NCBI GenBank assembly: GCA_907163345.1
Contig: CAJQUN010000001.1
Location: 6,820,001 to 6,884,000, forward strand
Direction of reading: 5' to 3'
DNA from: Haberlea rhodopensis
Taxonomy: Eukaryota > Streptophyta > Magnoliopsida > Lamiales > Gesneriaceae
Length of the DNA: 64,000 bases
Of this stretch, positions 1 to 10,967 are shown piece after piece. The position numbers and the translations under genes are program-made. Each line of letters starts with the position of its first letter. Within the stretch, counting starts at the first letter, position 1. The notes beneath the pieces are model-generated. The model saw nothing but the letters and a program-made list of their open reading frames with translations, had not been told where the DNA came from and ran no database searches.

Positions 1-1
1 A

Positions 2-91
2 TTGAAGCATTACTATAAGGGTGTCCAAAACGAGGAAGGTGGACAAGTGAACATCAAGGTAGCTCTAGAGGATCCACCTAACTTAGACTGA
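2..91 (+). CDS. pol polyprotein C-terminus (integrase tail), partial
   Basis: A reading frame enters from the left edge and stops with TGA at 89-91, giving about 29 residues (LKHYYKGVQNEEGG, then a charged tail ending in DPPNLD). The start is outside the window. The pattern of a lysine/tyrosine-rich segment followed by an acidic tail resembles the extreme C-terminus of Athila/Tat pol proteins, downstream of integrase. The position, just before the non-coding 3' region and LTR, agrees. The fragment is too short for a motif-based call, so the assignment leans on context. Confidence 0.55.
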   Translation: MKHYYKGVQNEEGGQVNIKVALEDPPNLD

Positions 92-1534
92 TCGCGAGGA
101 CTTAAGTCGGGCCACCGACATTAAACAGAGGCGCTGCTTGGGAGGCAACTCAAGGGGAGTTAGTTTCCCTTTCTTTTTATTTTTTATTGCTTTATTAGTT
201 AGACTTTTCTCTTTTCTTGTATTTTTGCCTTACATTGGGGTCACTGTAAGATTTAAGTATGGGGGAGGGATTAGTGGTGTGCTATTGCTTTCCTATTACA
301 AAAATACAAAAAATTTTGAAAATTTGAAAATTTTGAGCTCATAGTTAGTAATGAATGCATGCTTAGAATCACTTGCCCATGATGAAACCTAATTGATATC
401 ATGCATGCTTTTGAACATAGGTGAATTGTTAACCTTGGAACACTTTGAACTCTAATGCAAATTGTGCTTTGACTTAGTAATTGAATATTTTGAGCACGAA
501 TCCTTCATAACTTGTGAAGTGTGCATAGCTTAGTGAAGATTGTATGAATTTTGGGATAGTCTTAAGAAGTCTCTAATACATGCTAGAACTTAACAACATA
601 CTCTTTGAGGCGTATGTCTAGACTACTTGCAAACATGAAAGTGATATAGGAGATCTTTGATGCGTTTGAGCCTTTCAAGCCTACCATGTACATAAAATCA
701 ATCACTAGTACCCTTTTGAGCCCTAACACGAAAGAATGGTTGTATGCTAAGCATACAAACGAACCCATTCGACAGTCTTTGACTAGCTTATCATCCTTCC
801 CTAATAAGCCTAAATGTGATTTTAATCCACACATTTGAAGGGAGTATGATGTATTTCATTCACATGCACTTATATTTTCAATGATTCAAATGTTTTGTGA
901 ACTTTAATGTCAAAAGAATGAGATGAATGAAAGAAAAGGGATGCCTTGAGAAAATTGCTAAAAATATGACTCCAAGGGGAGCCAAGACATAAAAGAAGAA
1001 AAGAATTGACCTTGCAAAAATATACAAGGTGTGAAAAATAAACAAAATTGAAAAATTCATGCAAGAAGAGAAGCTCTTTATTGTGCATAACATTATACTC
1101 TCTTGTTTGATATAGCTTACCCTTTCTTTCATAAGCCAATACCTAGGCCAAGCTACAAGCTAATAAATACCTACTTGATTTGTGTTTGCAAAGTGGCTAA
1201 GATAGTGGAGAAAAGTGTGCAAGTGAGCTTATACTTGTGTTAGTGTATAACTTGAACTATTGTGAGTTTACATCTATTGGATCTATAATTTGTACATGAC
1301 ACTTGTTTATGACCACACACACACGTTCACTACTTTGTTAAGTATGAAATGTTTAGGGATTGAACTTGTTCCACTGTTAACTTTTCACAACCTTTCATTA
1401 TTATGCATGTTTAAAATTGTTGAGGCGTTAAAGTGGAGATAAGTTAGTTTGTTATGAATTTATGAGTCAAACAAAAATATTGTAGTTTTGTCTGATTTAC
1501 TCGAGGTCGAGTAAAGAGTAAGTATGTGGGAGTT
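92..1534 (+). other. Athila element A 3' non-coding region and polypurine tract
   Basis: No supported gene. It starts with a block (about 108-170) repeated near 51600-51660 and 56690-56750 in the minus-strand Athila copies, followed by long A/T-rich sequence that also aligns with those copies. It ends in the purine-rich GTATGTGGGAGTT (1522-1534), which abuts the LTR and would prime plus-strand synthesis. Confidence 0.75.
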
Positions 1535-2904
1535 TGATGTGACTAGAAATAGATACATCTATTGAGTTTAATTATTTACGATTTGGTATGTTTTGATGGA
1601 TAATTTGATACATATGCTACCTAATCGTATATTTGTGTAATTGTAGGTGGAATCGAAGAAATCGAGCTAACTAAGGCGAATACAGATCAAAAAATGTATT
1701 AGAGTTGACTAGGGATCAAAGTAGACCAAGAAAAATGCATAAAATTTATACAAGGTGCTCGATCGGTCGGAAGAATGAGCTCGATCGATCGATCGAGACA
1801 GAAAATTTAAGCAACAAATTTTGCGAGAGCTCTATCGATCGGAATGATGAGCTCGATCGATCGGAAGGAAGAGCTCGATCGTTCGACAGAAGTATTTTGG
1901 AAAGTTTGGAGACTTGATTTCTTTCATTTCCACTTGGATTCTAACCTACTCCATCAGCCTCCAAGCCTATATACTCGAGATGCCTCTTGAAGACATTATT
2001 CAGACCTTAGAACATAGTTTTAATTCTTAGAATAATTTTTCTTTCAATTTTTGTGAAGAACGCTCAAAGAACGAAGACGGAATCAACAAACCGGAATCGT
2101 GCTTCGCTTTAGTAACTTTCTTTTCTATTGATTGTTTGATATTTAAATACAATTTTTGTTGGTTTTTATATCAAATTATTAGTAGTAAACGCTTTAATTC
2201 TTGGTTGAGGGATACTTGCCTTTGGAATAAAAATACTTGTGAAAATTTTGGTTTGATTGTTGAATTTTTAAATCAATTTCAATTTGTTTTTCAGATTTTG
2301 ATTCTTATGATTGTTGTGTTTGATTGATAGATTGATCACCTAGTAATCACATACACTATCTAATGCTAATTAAGAAGCAACTAAGATTGATGATTACCTG
2401 ATGTTGATGTTATTAAATTCTTAGAAAAAACGATTGGATGATTAATTTTAACGGCCGCAGTTTTTGATTATATTCATCAATCTTACTAGTTTTTGAAGCT
2501 ATCCTTGATTTAATCTTAACGGCTGTAGTTTTGGTTAAAGATTTGATAAGAGTCGAATTGTTGTTTTATATTTGACTACGATTAAGGTGAGAGAGGAATC
2601 AAGTTTTCAATTGATGAATAATTGAATGAATTCAAATGTTTAGTGATTTGATGATCAAATGAATAATTTTCAAAGGTAAAGTTGACCAAAAACCAAGAAT
2701 TGCTTTTTAATCTTGATAATCTTGTAATTTGCTTGCTTTAGTTTAATTTAGTTATAGTAAAGAATTTCGAAAACCCCCCTATTTTGATATTTGTTAGCAC
2801 AAAAATACTCACTTCCCTGTGGGATCGATCCTTACTTACATTGCTACATTAAATTGTTGTTAACTGATAAGGGTTAATTTGGGCGTACACGATAAACGCT
2901 ACCA
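1535..2904 (+). repeat. 3' LTR of Athila element A
   Basis: About 1370 bp, starting TGATGTGACTAG and ending CGCTACCA, so with TG...CA ends. The same sequence occurs as LTR at 37976-56030 (split), 47779-50248 (reverse) and 54272-55663 (reverse). A TATA-like CTATATACTC lies near 1967. A cluster of CGATCGATCG-type palindromes sits about 100-200 bp upstream of it, suggesting a U3 location. Confidence 0.9.
1755..1885 (+). repeat. CGATCGATCG palindrome cluster in Athila LTR
   Basis: Five blocks built on GCTCGATCGATCG occur in about 130 bp: near 1759, 1780 (the longest, with three GATC units), 1831, 1851 and 1871. They translate into a spurious DRS/DRN-rich frame that should not be taken as a protein. 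Confidence 0.8.
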
Positions 2905-5680
2905 ATGTCTATATGATGCGTCGTCAAAGCGCCACTGCATCCAAGCTTTTGACATCATATTATATCGATGACGTCACAAGGCGGCCCCCATAACAATCTC
3001 AACAAATAGGGATAATCCATAGGATGACGTAGGCAAACGCCACCAATCCCATCTCAACAAATCATAGCAATCATAAGGGTCACGAATCTCTATGCCTTTC
3101 AGGCCACTTAATGTCAGTCATAGCACAGTGTGCAACCCTTATGATTGATCGAGTCCAAAATAACAGGGTATCAAATAATCATAGCTCAAAGTGTATGTAA
3201 TGCATCGATGTATGTATAAAAATGCTATGTGTTAACAAAAAGATTTTTTTTTCATACCTATGTACCAAATCATGAATGCTATGAGTGCCACATAATTTAA
3301 ATAAAATCACTTAGCCACATAATATCAAATTATTCACATCAACATGTCGTATATTACCCGATCACAACATATCTTTACTTCTCGATATATGAGGGTAGAC
3401 TTGAGCTAGTAGGGTAGATGTATTCACTGTACACCAATATAAATTTATAATTCAATAAACTAGTCACTAAAATTTTGGTGATCAATTTTAGTCATCGCTT
3501 AACAAATTTATGATAATTAAATTGAGACAATTAAACAATAATTAATCCTCAATATCATTTCTTTTGAATTAAGCTGTGACAAACAAATTAAGACTTCAAT
3601 TAAAGGCTAAAAATTCAAAATCGAAAGCTGGAATTTCGAACTCAATTCATACCCTATGCTCACGTAGGAAAATCGACGGTTCAAGGATAATTTCGGCGAC
3701 TCACAGCTGCAATAGAGGCATAGACTGGTGCCAAAAAGATCGGCCAAGGTAAGGGGAAGAGTCTTGACCTCTGGGCTTCGTCCAATTTGTGGTTGAACGA
3801 AGCAATCGAACCAAAATCGCACAAACCCTACGTCGCACAATTTTCTTCGTTCCAGGGCGAAATCGAAGCATTTTTCGAAGCTTAAATCTTAATTATTTGG
3901 TATGGAAGTGTACGTATGTGAGTGAGTAACACAGTGGTAGGTCGGTCTCACCGATAGGTGGTAGGGCGGCTGCGGACGAAGCAGATTTGTACGTGGTGGT
4001 CGGTGAAGCGCGGGGGTGTGCATGTTTCGCAAGTTTCAGTGCGTGTTTTGCGATTTTTGTGTGTTGTACACACTATAATGTATCTTTTACGTACTACACC
4101 GATATATATCAATTCCTGACCAATTGTGAACATCAGAGTGTCACCAATGTACTGAACATTAAATGTACATTCCACACCTAGCGTTGTATTCCTACACCTG
4201 AGGTTGTATTCCTATTTCAATAAGAAAAATTAAAGCTATCAATTTAATACAAATTTTATATTTAATAAATTATTTTAAAATAATTTGGTGTTAACTCAAA
4301 TAGTTCAAATCTATATTTGTATTTTCACCATGTTCTGATCCGACTGTCAATTGACAAGTTTATTGTCAATTCCACTTCTAATAATTAACTTCTCATTACT
4401 TATTAAGTAATACACCACTTATGTTTAATTAAGTACAACAATTTTTTAAGCGTAAAATTTCAATTTTTTAAAAAAGTAATTTTTTTAAGATAAAAAAATT
4501 TGTGCCTCCTTGCCCCTTGGTCAATCCGCCCCTGATAATAACTATATATTTTGGCCTCGAAGGGGTTCAACATGTCCTGCAGATATTTCGTTGGTAAGAA
4601 TCTTTTTGCAGATATTTCGTTGGTAAAAAATTCAGCTCTCCCCAAATATATGTGATGCATTTACTTCACCCACAACTGGTCATGTAGGGTAGTTCGGGCT
4701 GGACCTGTCACCTATAGATATAAAAAAACAAAATTCCACCGGGATATATTTAAAATTTTATCTGACAAGATTTTATGGAATCAAATTTAATAAGTTTTAG
4801 TAGGATTTAATGAGCTTCCTGACTTGTGTGCAAAATAAATATATCAAGGACCTGTATTTTGAACAGTGCATGCGTCTTGTGTCGCTTTCTTCCTCGTCTG
4901 AATTATATTGAGCACATTGTTTCCGCAAGCTCGAGCTAAAGGTGCCGGGCGGCGGTTCACGGCGGTTTGGACCCACAACTGGTCATGTAGGGCCAGTATT
5001 CATATTTCATAGTTCTAGGTTGGTCCCCCTGCCTCTACCAAAATGGATACCCAATAGTAAAATGTTAAAACGTTTATATGTATTAGGTGTTAGACTCAAT
5101 ATAGATCAACTCAATATGATTAATTTAAAATAGTTAGTACGATAGTTTATCATTTTTTATTTTTAACAAAATATTATATTTTAATATTGAGTTGATGTAT
5201 AAGTAAGACCCAAATTGAATACATACAAATATTTTCCACTACCAAGACGTGAATGTCTCAAAAAATAATCATGAAAAATAAAAATTAATGAATATAAAAA
5301 AATCCCTATCTCGGACAACAATTAAATGGTCATGTTTTTGAGTCAACTAACTTTTACATTTTCCTTAATTTCTCAAATTTAGGCGGAGCAACAGCATGTT
5401 CATTTATTTATTTATTTTTGGGTAAAACTAATAAAAAATCTATAAAACCTAATTTTCTTTAACTTTACTCCTTTTATCCATTATTCTATATTTTAACTCC
5501 CCAACAATACTTTTATCTTCATCCTAACTTCCTAACCCACAACACTTTACCCATTTACCCTTATAAAGTTAAAAGATGTTAATTGCATGATATCCCCTAG
5601 AGTTTTATATACTTTTCAAAAGTTACCCAAAGTTTCACCATTTTTTCTTATAACCTTTTTCCTTCATGATCCGTAAAAAA
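2905..5680. other. Gene-free stretch with degenerate LTR-like and AT-rich sequence
   Basis: No supported gene. 2905-4200 carries degenerate short repeats around CGTCACAAGGCGGCC and CGTAGGCAAACGCC and then a GC-richer block, the general look of a decayed gypsy LTR on the minus strand, though no LTR boundary could be fixed. 4200-5680 is A/T-rich with two short repeats (4579-4626 and a 22-bp direct repeat at 4668 and 4971) and a CCGCCCCTG terminus at 4526-4534 of the kind seen at ends of plant hAT-like elements. 5400-5680 is low-complexity T-rich DNA leading into the pararetroviral primer site. Confidence 0.4.
4579..4626 (+). repeat. 29-bp period tandem duplication
   Basis: GCAGATATTTCGTTGGTAA occurs at 4579-4597 and again, identically, at 4608-4626. 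Confidence 0.85.
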
Positions 5681-5691
5681 TGGTATCAGAG
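5681..5691 (+). other. tRNA-Met primer-binding site of the endogenous caulimovirid
   Basis: TGGTATCAGAG matches the 3' end of initiator tRNA-Met. It lies about 100 bp before the first viral-like frame. No copia gag or LTR adjoins it, so a pararetroviral origin is preferred. Confidence 0.65.
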
Positions 5692-5788
5692 TATATATTT
5701 ATTTTGGAAATACTATAGTAATATCTTGAATATTAATTTGTAACCTATACGGAGGAGACGATTCAAGAAAATTTATGGATTCGAACGC

Positions 5789-7090
5789 ATGTTCGATGTG
5801 CAACTCATACATGTGGTACATCCAGAAATTGAAAGAACTAAATCAAACAAAGTAATTGAAAGAATCAACCTGAAAGATCTACGTGATCTTGCTGATTCGT
5901 TTGCGGGATTAAATCTTGTAGAGTTTAAAACAAATCAAGTTGGCAGAATTCCTCGACTTCTACCAAAAGAAAGTTTCGCGTCACACAAACCACCCGAAGG
6001 AGATCAAAGCATGCCCCACCAAGAAGATTTTACTGCTGGAGCAACTTTAGATCCCACCAGTTGGAACAAGGAGTCGTTCTCGCAGGCCAAACCTACATCA
6101 AACGCCTTACGAGAAATCTCTGTTAGATCCAATTCATCCATATGGACTTATGCTCAATATGAATATCTTGAATTTTAAAAATCGAGAAGTTATTATTGAT
6201 GAATGAGCTTCAGCAATGAGAATAACGCTTGACCTCAACAAAAAAGATTCATATTACTCCTTAATATGAGTCTAGAAAGATCAACCAAAAATGCCTGGGT
6301 ATTCGAAGACCTAGGTACCAAGGGAGAAGTTTTAGCTGGAGAGTCCCTGAAAGAAATCGTGGACAAGATGGCAAAATTCTTTAAAATTTGTTCAGTGGAG
6401 TTGGCTACTTCGAAAGAAAGGAGGAAGAAAAGGGTAAAAAATATAGACAAGTTCTAATTAGCCTGGAACTACATGATATCTGTTATGTAGATGAGTACAT
6501 CAAACTCTTCACAGAGTATAAATGGAAGGCAAAGATGGTAGAAAAAGATGCAGCATAACTGTTCTTTGCCAATTACCAAGTCCATGGAGAAAAATGCTTA
6601 TACAGGAATATACACCACAAGGAATAGAGACGGTATCCAGGAGTATGTCATTTCTTAAAATGAAGCTTTTGGAATGGTGCTATCAAGCGAAACTCCAAAA
6701 GAATGACAAGAAGCTAAGAGGAATCAACAAAACACCTATTTGTTGTGCATGGAATGATATCCCTACAATCATCGAAAACTACTACAAAAGGCAGAAGATG
6801 AAAAATCACAGAGCTCATCCATATGCCCGAGGAAGTAGTAACAGAGGAAATAGGTCTTCATGGAGGCCTAAAAAGTTCTGGTCCAATCATGACCAACAAG
6901 GAGTAGAACATCGTCAACGGGTTCTAATCAAGCAAGTACTAGCAGAGCACCAACGAAGAGGACTTTCAGACGTTCTCATACTCGTGCGAATGAGAGTTTC
7001 AAAGATTTTAACTGCTGGAAATGCGGAGCAAGAGGACATATCTCTACAGATTGTCCAAAGAACCAAAGCCGATCCCCTCAGATAAAAGCA
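5789..7090 (+). pseudogene. Caulimovirid coat-protein region, broken
   Basis: Three open pieces remain: 5789-6178 (129 codons, no recognised domain), 6266-6457 (63 codons) and 6522-7085 (187 codons). The last piece has a Cys/Lys/Arg-rich stretch typical of the basic C-terminal half of caulimovirid capsid proteins. A CCHC zinc knuckle (C-X2-C-X4-H-X4-C, followed by Pro-Lys) is encoded at 7013-7054, but in a different frame from 6522-7085, so at least one frameshift precedes it. Such a knuckle binds the viral RNA during packaging. Retroelement gag is the alternative, but the neighbouring movement protein argues for a virus. The 5789-6178 piece is called by position only. Confidence 0.55.
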
Positions 7091-7300
7091 TCTATGAAGA
7101 AGAAATCTATTCTGATAGTGGAGATGAATCCAGTACAGAATCAGAGTGAAGGAGAATTCCTTCAACACATGATCAGAGAAGAACTGTCGATGTTTTTTCT
7201 CACATACGACAGTTTCTCATAAAACTCTTATGAGGATCATGAAAGAAGAACCAAATCTTCAGATGTATGATGGATTTACAATTGGAACAATGAAAAAGCC

Positions 7301-7995
7301 ATGGATATGATTGGTCTTCAAAGTAGGAAGCATCAGATTATCCATAGGGTGACAACAGGTGGATTTGCGATCCCGATGAAACTCACGGAAAATCAAATTG
7401 AGATGCAGTTAATCACCCACAGAGAAATTCAGGAAATTAAGAACAAGGTTAAAAGAGAAGTTGCTAACATGCTCTCATGGACTTTTATTGGAGCCATTAG
7501 AGTTATAATCAAGGCAACTTTCAAGGTAGGAATTGATTCGCCCCTCAACCTGACGATCTTTGATAAGAGAATCCTGAACCTCAAAGATTCTTGTTTGGGA
7601 GCAGTTGCATGAAATATGTATGCAGAAAAGATGGCCTTTAACATCTATCCGAGAATGCATATAATTTAGGAGATCGAGACTTCAACAAGGTTCTTACTCT
7701 TCATCAAGATTTTAAAAGAAGTGATTTAATGAAAGAAGGGAACGGGCTTTAATCGATCACCTACAATGTGTCATATGCGCTCTCGAATACTCATCATTCA
7801 GAAGTGTTATTGAGAAATGAATTCATCGAAGTCCCCAGAATCTTCAAAGATTTCGCCAAAGCAGTATTGCCGGACATTATTGATACTCTGACAATAGGAG
7901 AGATTGACATGAGGATGCAAGACCAGTCTGTTATGAACAGAAGCATGAGCCTTATGATCGAGCCAAGAAGAATGTCTTTCCAACATGATATGTGA
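7301..7995 (+). pseudogene. Caulimovirid 30K-superfamily movement protein, broken
   Basis: Two open pieces, 7301-7612 and 7768-7995, with stops between them. The first contains the segment FIGAIRVIIKATFKVGIDSP, followed by a stretch ending in KDSCLGAV. The second begins with a Tyr-Ala-Leu-Ser-Asn motif followed by Thr-His-His-Ser. These are characteristic blocks of the 30K movement proteins of caulimovirids, which enlarge plasmodesmata for cell-to-cell spread. It lies about 250 bp after the zinc knuckle and about 400 bp before the protease. Several in-frame stops show that it cannot be expressed as a whole protein. Confidence 0.7.
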
Positions 7996-8391
7996 ATCAG
8001 TAACTATCCCGAGGAGAAACAAAAAGTCGTCTCGAACAGAATTCAAAATATCTATGATGTATTCAAAACAAAAGGAATGCTGAAATAGCCAGAAGGCTAG
8101 AGAGAAGTGTAGATAATCTTCGACATTACTGAGAAAGACAATATCTTCCCTTGTGATGTCCTCTATTATTTGCAACAATCTATAGTTGGCAGGTATCAAG
8201 GAAACCTTCAAATTGGTGAAATTGATATAACAATTGCAGGAGCTGCAGGTAGAATCCCAGAACAACTTATTCTTGTTGTTGAGTTTCTTGAGGAACACAA
8301 ACATTGGGAAAAATTGCAGGATTGAATGGAATTCACGGTGGAGGGGAAAAGATACAGACTCCGATGACTACCAGTCCATTCTCTAATCGGG

Positions 8392-8903
8392 ATGTTATAT
8401 GAGAAGTATCGGGCAGAATATTTCGCAGCCTACATTGATTTGGGAGTTGGAATATGTACTGTCAGACTCGGTATCTTCCCTAAAGATGTTGGTGAAAAAT
8501 TACCAGCCATTGCCGGAAGAGACTTTTCCAAGCGGATCCTTATTCTTAATGAAGGAGTCCAGGAAGCCGAAATAATTATCGGAGGAGCACGCGGTACCCC
8601 GTGGTACAAGTTAAGACTCCACCTATTTATTTCCATGATACATGAGCTGATATGCTACTAGGAAACAATTTCCTACAGACATTCAAGCGCTTCACTCAGG
8701 AGAACGAGACAATGAAACTTATTTTCACAACCATTTGTGATCATAAGATTATTGTGCGGAGACTACGCAAGGCGTTGCACAGAAAATTTCGCATTAATTT
8801 TTGCAGCAAGCGTGGTGATGAAGGAAAATTTAGATACCCAAAAGATAAAGGATCAGCGGAAATTCGGTGCAGTAATCCTTCAGTTTTGACAACAAAATCA
8901 TAG
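8392..8903 (+). pseudogene. Caulimovirid aspartic protease, broken
   Basis: Two overlapping open pieces in different frames (8392-8661 and 8652-8903). The first has the pattern AYIDLGVGICT at the place of the catalytic D-S/T-G loop, so the active-site consensus is already changed. The second starts with a Leu-Gly-Asn-Asn-Phe-Leu block and continues Phe-Lys-Arg-Phe-Thr, the C-terminal signature of caulimovirid proteases. In the virus this enzyme cuts the polyprotein. Protease directly before RT is the standard caulimovirid order. Confidence 0.65.
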
Positions 8904-9069
8904 TGAAAAGGATTCCCAAACTTTTGACTGGGTTAATACTATATCATTTAGAAAACAGGATGAGGAAGAAGTCACTCCAGACACCCTGTTGTTACTAAAA
9001 AGGGCATTACATGACAATGTTCCACAACCTGAAACTACCCTCGAAGAGCAAATACTCTAGAGGATGTGA

Positions 9070-9262
9070 AAATGAAGATTCAGAGGAACGACAATGAGGA
9101 TCCATTGGCATGGTAGGATAAGAATGAGCTCAGAGCTACTTTGAAGGTGAATGAGGGAAAGAAAATGAGTTCGTCAGATTCAGGCCAATCCACATGAATT
9201 TGGGAGATCGAATGGATATGCAATACTTAAGGAACATTTGGACCTTAAGTTAAAAAAAATTT
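9070..9262 (+). pseudogene. Start of caulimovirid reverse transcriptase, truncated
   Basis: Short frames here resemble the junction just before RT in caulimovirids: a PLAW-type segment, then FVRFRPIHMNLGDRMDMQY, which matches the beginning of the RT fingers region. Similarity stops near 9262, where an A/T-rich stretch and a CCGCCCCTG terminus begin. The catalytic RT motifs and RNase H are not present. Weak but well placed. Confidence 0.5.
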
Positions 9263-9629
9263 TGCACCCCCAAAACTTTTTTTCTGGTTCCGCCCCTGCT
9301 CGTCGAGGCCTAATTCATCGATCCACTAGCACTGAGGATCTAGAGATGACTCCTACAGATTCGTGAGATGTCTCCTGTCATTTAGCATTTTACTCCGCAT
9401 AGCACTTCACCAGTGTTCCTGCTTGTGACAGGCTCTGATGATATTCTGTCATGCCCCGGGCCCAGGTCTGTGTAAACGCGGCAACACAATGTGGTCCTGG
9501 ATCAGCTATTTCATATCCGTTCTCGTTTTACAAAAATAATGGACCCAAAGTTCTAGTAGTCAATTATACAAATTATAAACCATTTTAAAATTTTAATTTT
9601 ACCAACATAAGACAAAGGGCATCACAATA
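9263..9629. other. Spacer with possible old gypsy LTR start
   Basis: No gene. After a run of A and T (9252-9288) and TCCGCCCCTG (9289-9298) the sequence is anonymous until about 9449, where TGTCATGCCCCGGGCCCAGG resembles the start of many chromovirus-type LTRs. That sequence would be interrupted by the Tekay-like element at 9630. The continuation after 18652 could not be confirmed as LTR. Confidence 0.3.
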
Positions 9630-10140
9630 TGTAAGGACCCTAGTTCCTTAAGTGCGGATTAAAGGCGTAATAGAGTTAAACATGCATCTAATGATATAAA
9701 GTTCCGTATTGATGTCTTGAGCCGTTAAGGTTACAGGCCAAATTAAAATTTTCAAAAGGGATTAATTACATTCCCTATCAATGAATGATAATCCTATAGC
9801 TTTACACTACTCCTAGAGTAGAGACTATACAAAAGAATTAGGCCTGCTATGCCAAGAGTACTCCTCACTGGCTCACCGCATCAATCTGCCTTAGCCCATC
9901 CGCCCAAAAGTACCTACAGGAACAACCCCAAACCATGAGCATGTATACAAATCATATTCACAATAATATGATCATAGTTCAATGCATAAACCATAAATGC
10001 AATTCACTTCCTGTATTCAACACATTTAAAAGCTCCCCTGGTTGTCCCTGTACCACAATAATAATCAATGGATTATAATACCGATATATGTCATGACATG
10101 CACCGATTTCCATGTATACCGTATTCAATTCCCGAGTTTT

Positions 10141-10345
10141 ATTATATCAGTGGCATAATACCCCTCGCGTTAACATGACAGCGGAAATACCCCTCGCTTA
10201 GACAATACCAGCGGCACTAATATCCCTCGCTATAAATATGACAGCGGTCGTGTTCTTCGATTCATATTAGCGGCAAATATTCTCTCATCGCTACGGTATG
10301 ACAGCGGCAAGTATTCACATCGCTACGCCACTGGCGGCAAGTATT
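10141..10345. repeat. Degenerate tandem repeat in LTR (about 35-bp unit)
   Basis: Five to six imperfect units built on ATGACAGCGGCAA and CCCTCGCT or CATCGCTA. The same array is present in the other LTR (17042-17252). Confidence 0.75.
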
Positions 10346-10384
10346 CTCCATCACTGGAATATAAATCCCGACTCACAATCACAT

Positions 10385-10525
10385 GCAACAATGCATCCAA
10401 TATACATATGCAACCAAAATGCATGACCAAACCATGTATGCAATCCATGATGCATAAACAATACCACATATGCAACCACAATGCATAATCAATTTCATGT
10501 GTGCAACCATAGTGCATAACCAATT
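10385..10525. repeat. Degenerate tandem repeat in LTR (about 28-bp unit)
   Basis: Imperfect units of the type CATATGCAACCACAATGCAT. They open a spurious minus-strand frame rich in His, Cys, Trp and Met, which is a repeat translation and not a gene. The second copy is at 17292-17432. Confidence 0.7.
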
Positions 10526-10745
10526 TAAGCGTAATAAATACGTTTTACCGTCCGATGCCCGTACGTCTCACTACGTACCTTAGTTCCAAAAGTGGAGATA
10601 TCGTGAAACTTTATCTCCTTCGATGTGTGGCTACCTGGGATGGTTCTACACAATCACATGAATCCATATTAGAAGCCAATAAATGAACCATTACCAAAAA
10701 CATCATCATTTAGAACAAAATGCCAAAATTCACATTTTATGCCTT

Positions 10746-10967
10746 GCGATCGATCGGTCCCCAAGCCCCGATCGATCGCTAAGTGAAGAAAAATAGGCAT
10801 CCAAGTTCTGCCTCCACCGATCGATCGAAACATTTTATCGATCGATCGAGACGTCACACCGATCGATCGAAACAAACCGATCGATCGGTAAGCTCATTTC
10901 ACGCCTTGTTCAGGCTCTGCCCCGCTCGATCGATCGGACCCTTATCTCGATCGATCGGGCAGCCCTG
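10746..10967. repeat. Array of CGATCGATCG palindromes in the Tekay-like LTR
   Basis: Eight copies of CGATCGATCG in about 222 bp (near 10747, 10773, 10818, 10836, 10859, 10879, 10925 and 10955). They have varying flanks and irregular spacing, so this is not a simple microsatellite. The other LTR carries the same array at 17653-17870. Confidence 0.9.

Larger units (their letters stand above)
1..2904 (+). mobile_element. Athila-type Ty3/gypsy element, 3' part (element A)
   Basis: Only the 3' end of this element lies in the window: the tail of pol (2-91), a long non-coding stretch (92-1534), a purine-rich tract just before the LTR (1522-1534) and the 3' LTR (1535-2904). It is assigned to Athila because its LTR and 3' non-coding region match those of the gag-protease elements further right, whose primer site and gag are Athila-like. 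Unlike those elements it keeps the end of a pol gene, so it may represent the coding-competent relative that supplies RT and integrase. No env-like frame is seen between pol and LTR. The target duplication cannot be checked because the 5' end is outside the window. Confidence 0.85.
5681..9262 (+). mobile_element. Endogenous caulimovirid (pararetrovirus) fragment
   Basis: An old, non-functional copy of a plant pararetrovirus. It opens with TGGTATCAGAG, the tRNA-Met primer site that marks position 1 of caulimovirid genomes. Broken frames follow for a coat-protein region with a CCHC zinc knuckle, a 30K-type movement protein, an aspartic protease and the first residues of RT. All are split by stops and frameshifts, and the copy is cut off near 9262. 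The coat region lies before the movement protein. That order is known from cavemovirus-type genomes (cassava vein mosaic virus) and differs from the MP-CP order of badnaviruses, petuviruses and florendoviruses. Genus assignment is therefore an inference. RNase H and any downstream reading frames are absent. Confidence 0.75.

Noticed and set aside
10323..10523. Minus-strand Cys/His/Met-rich frame (also 17230-17430)
   Set aside because: Translation of a tandem repeat in the Tekay-like LTR.
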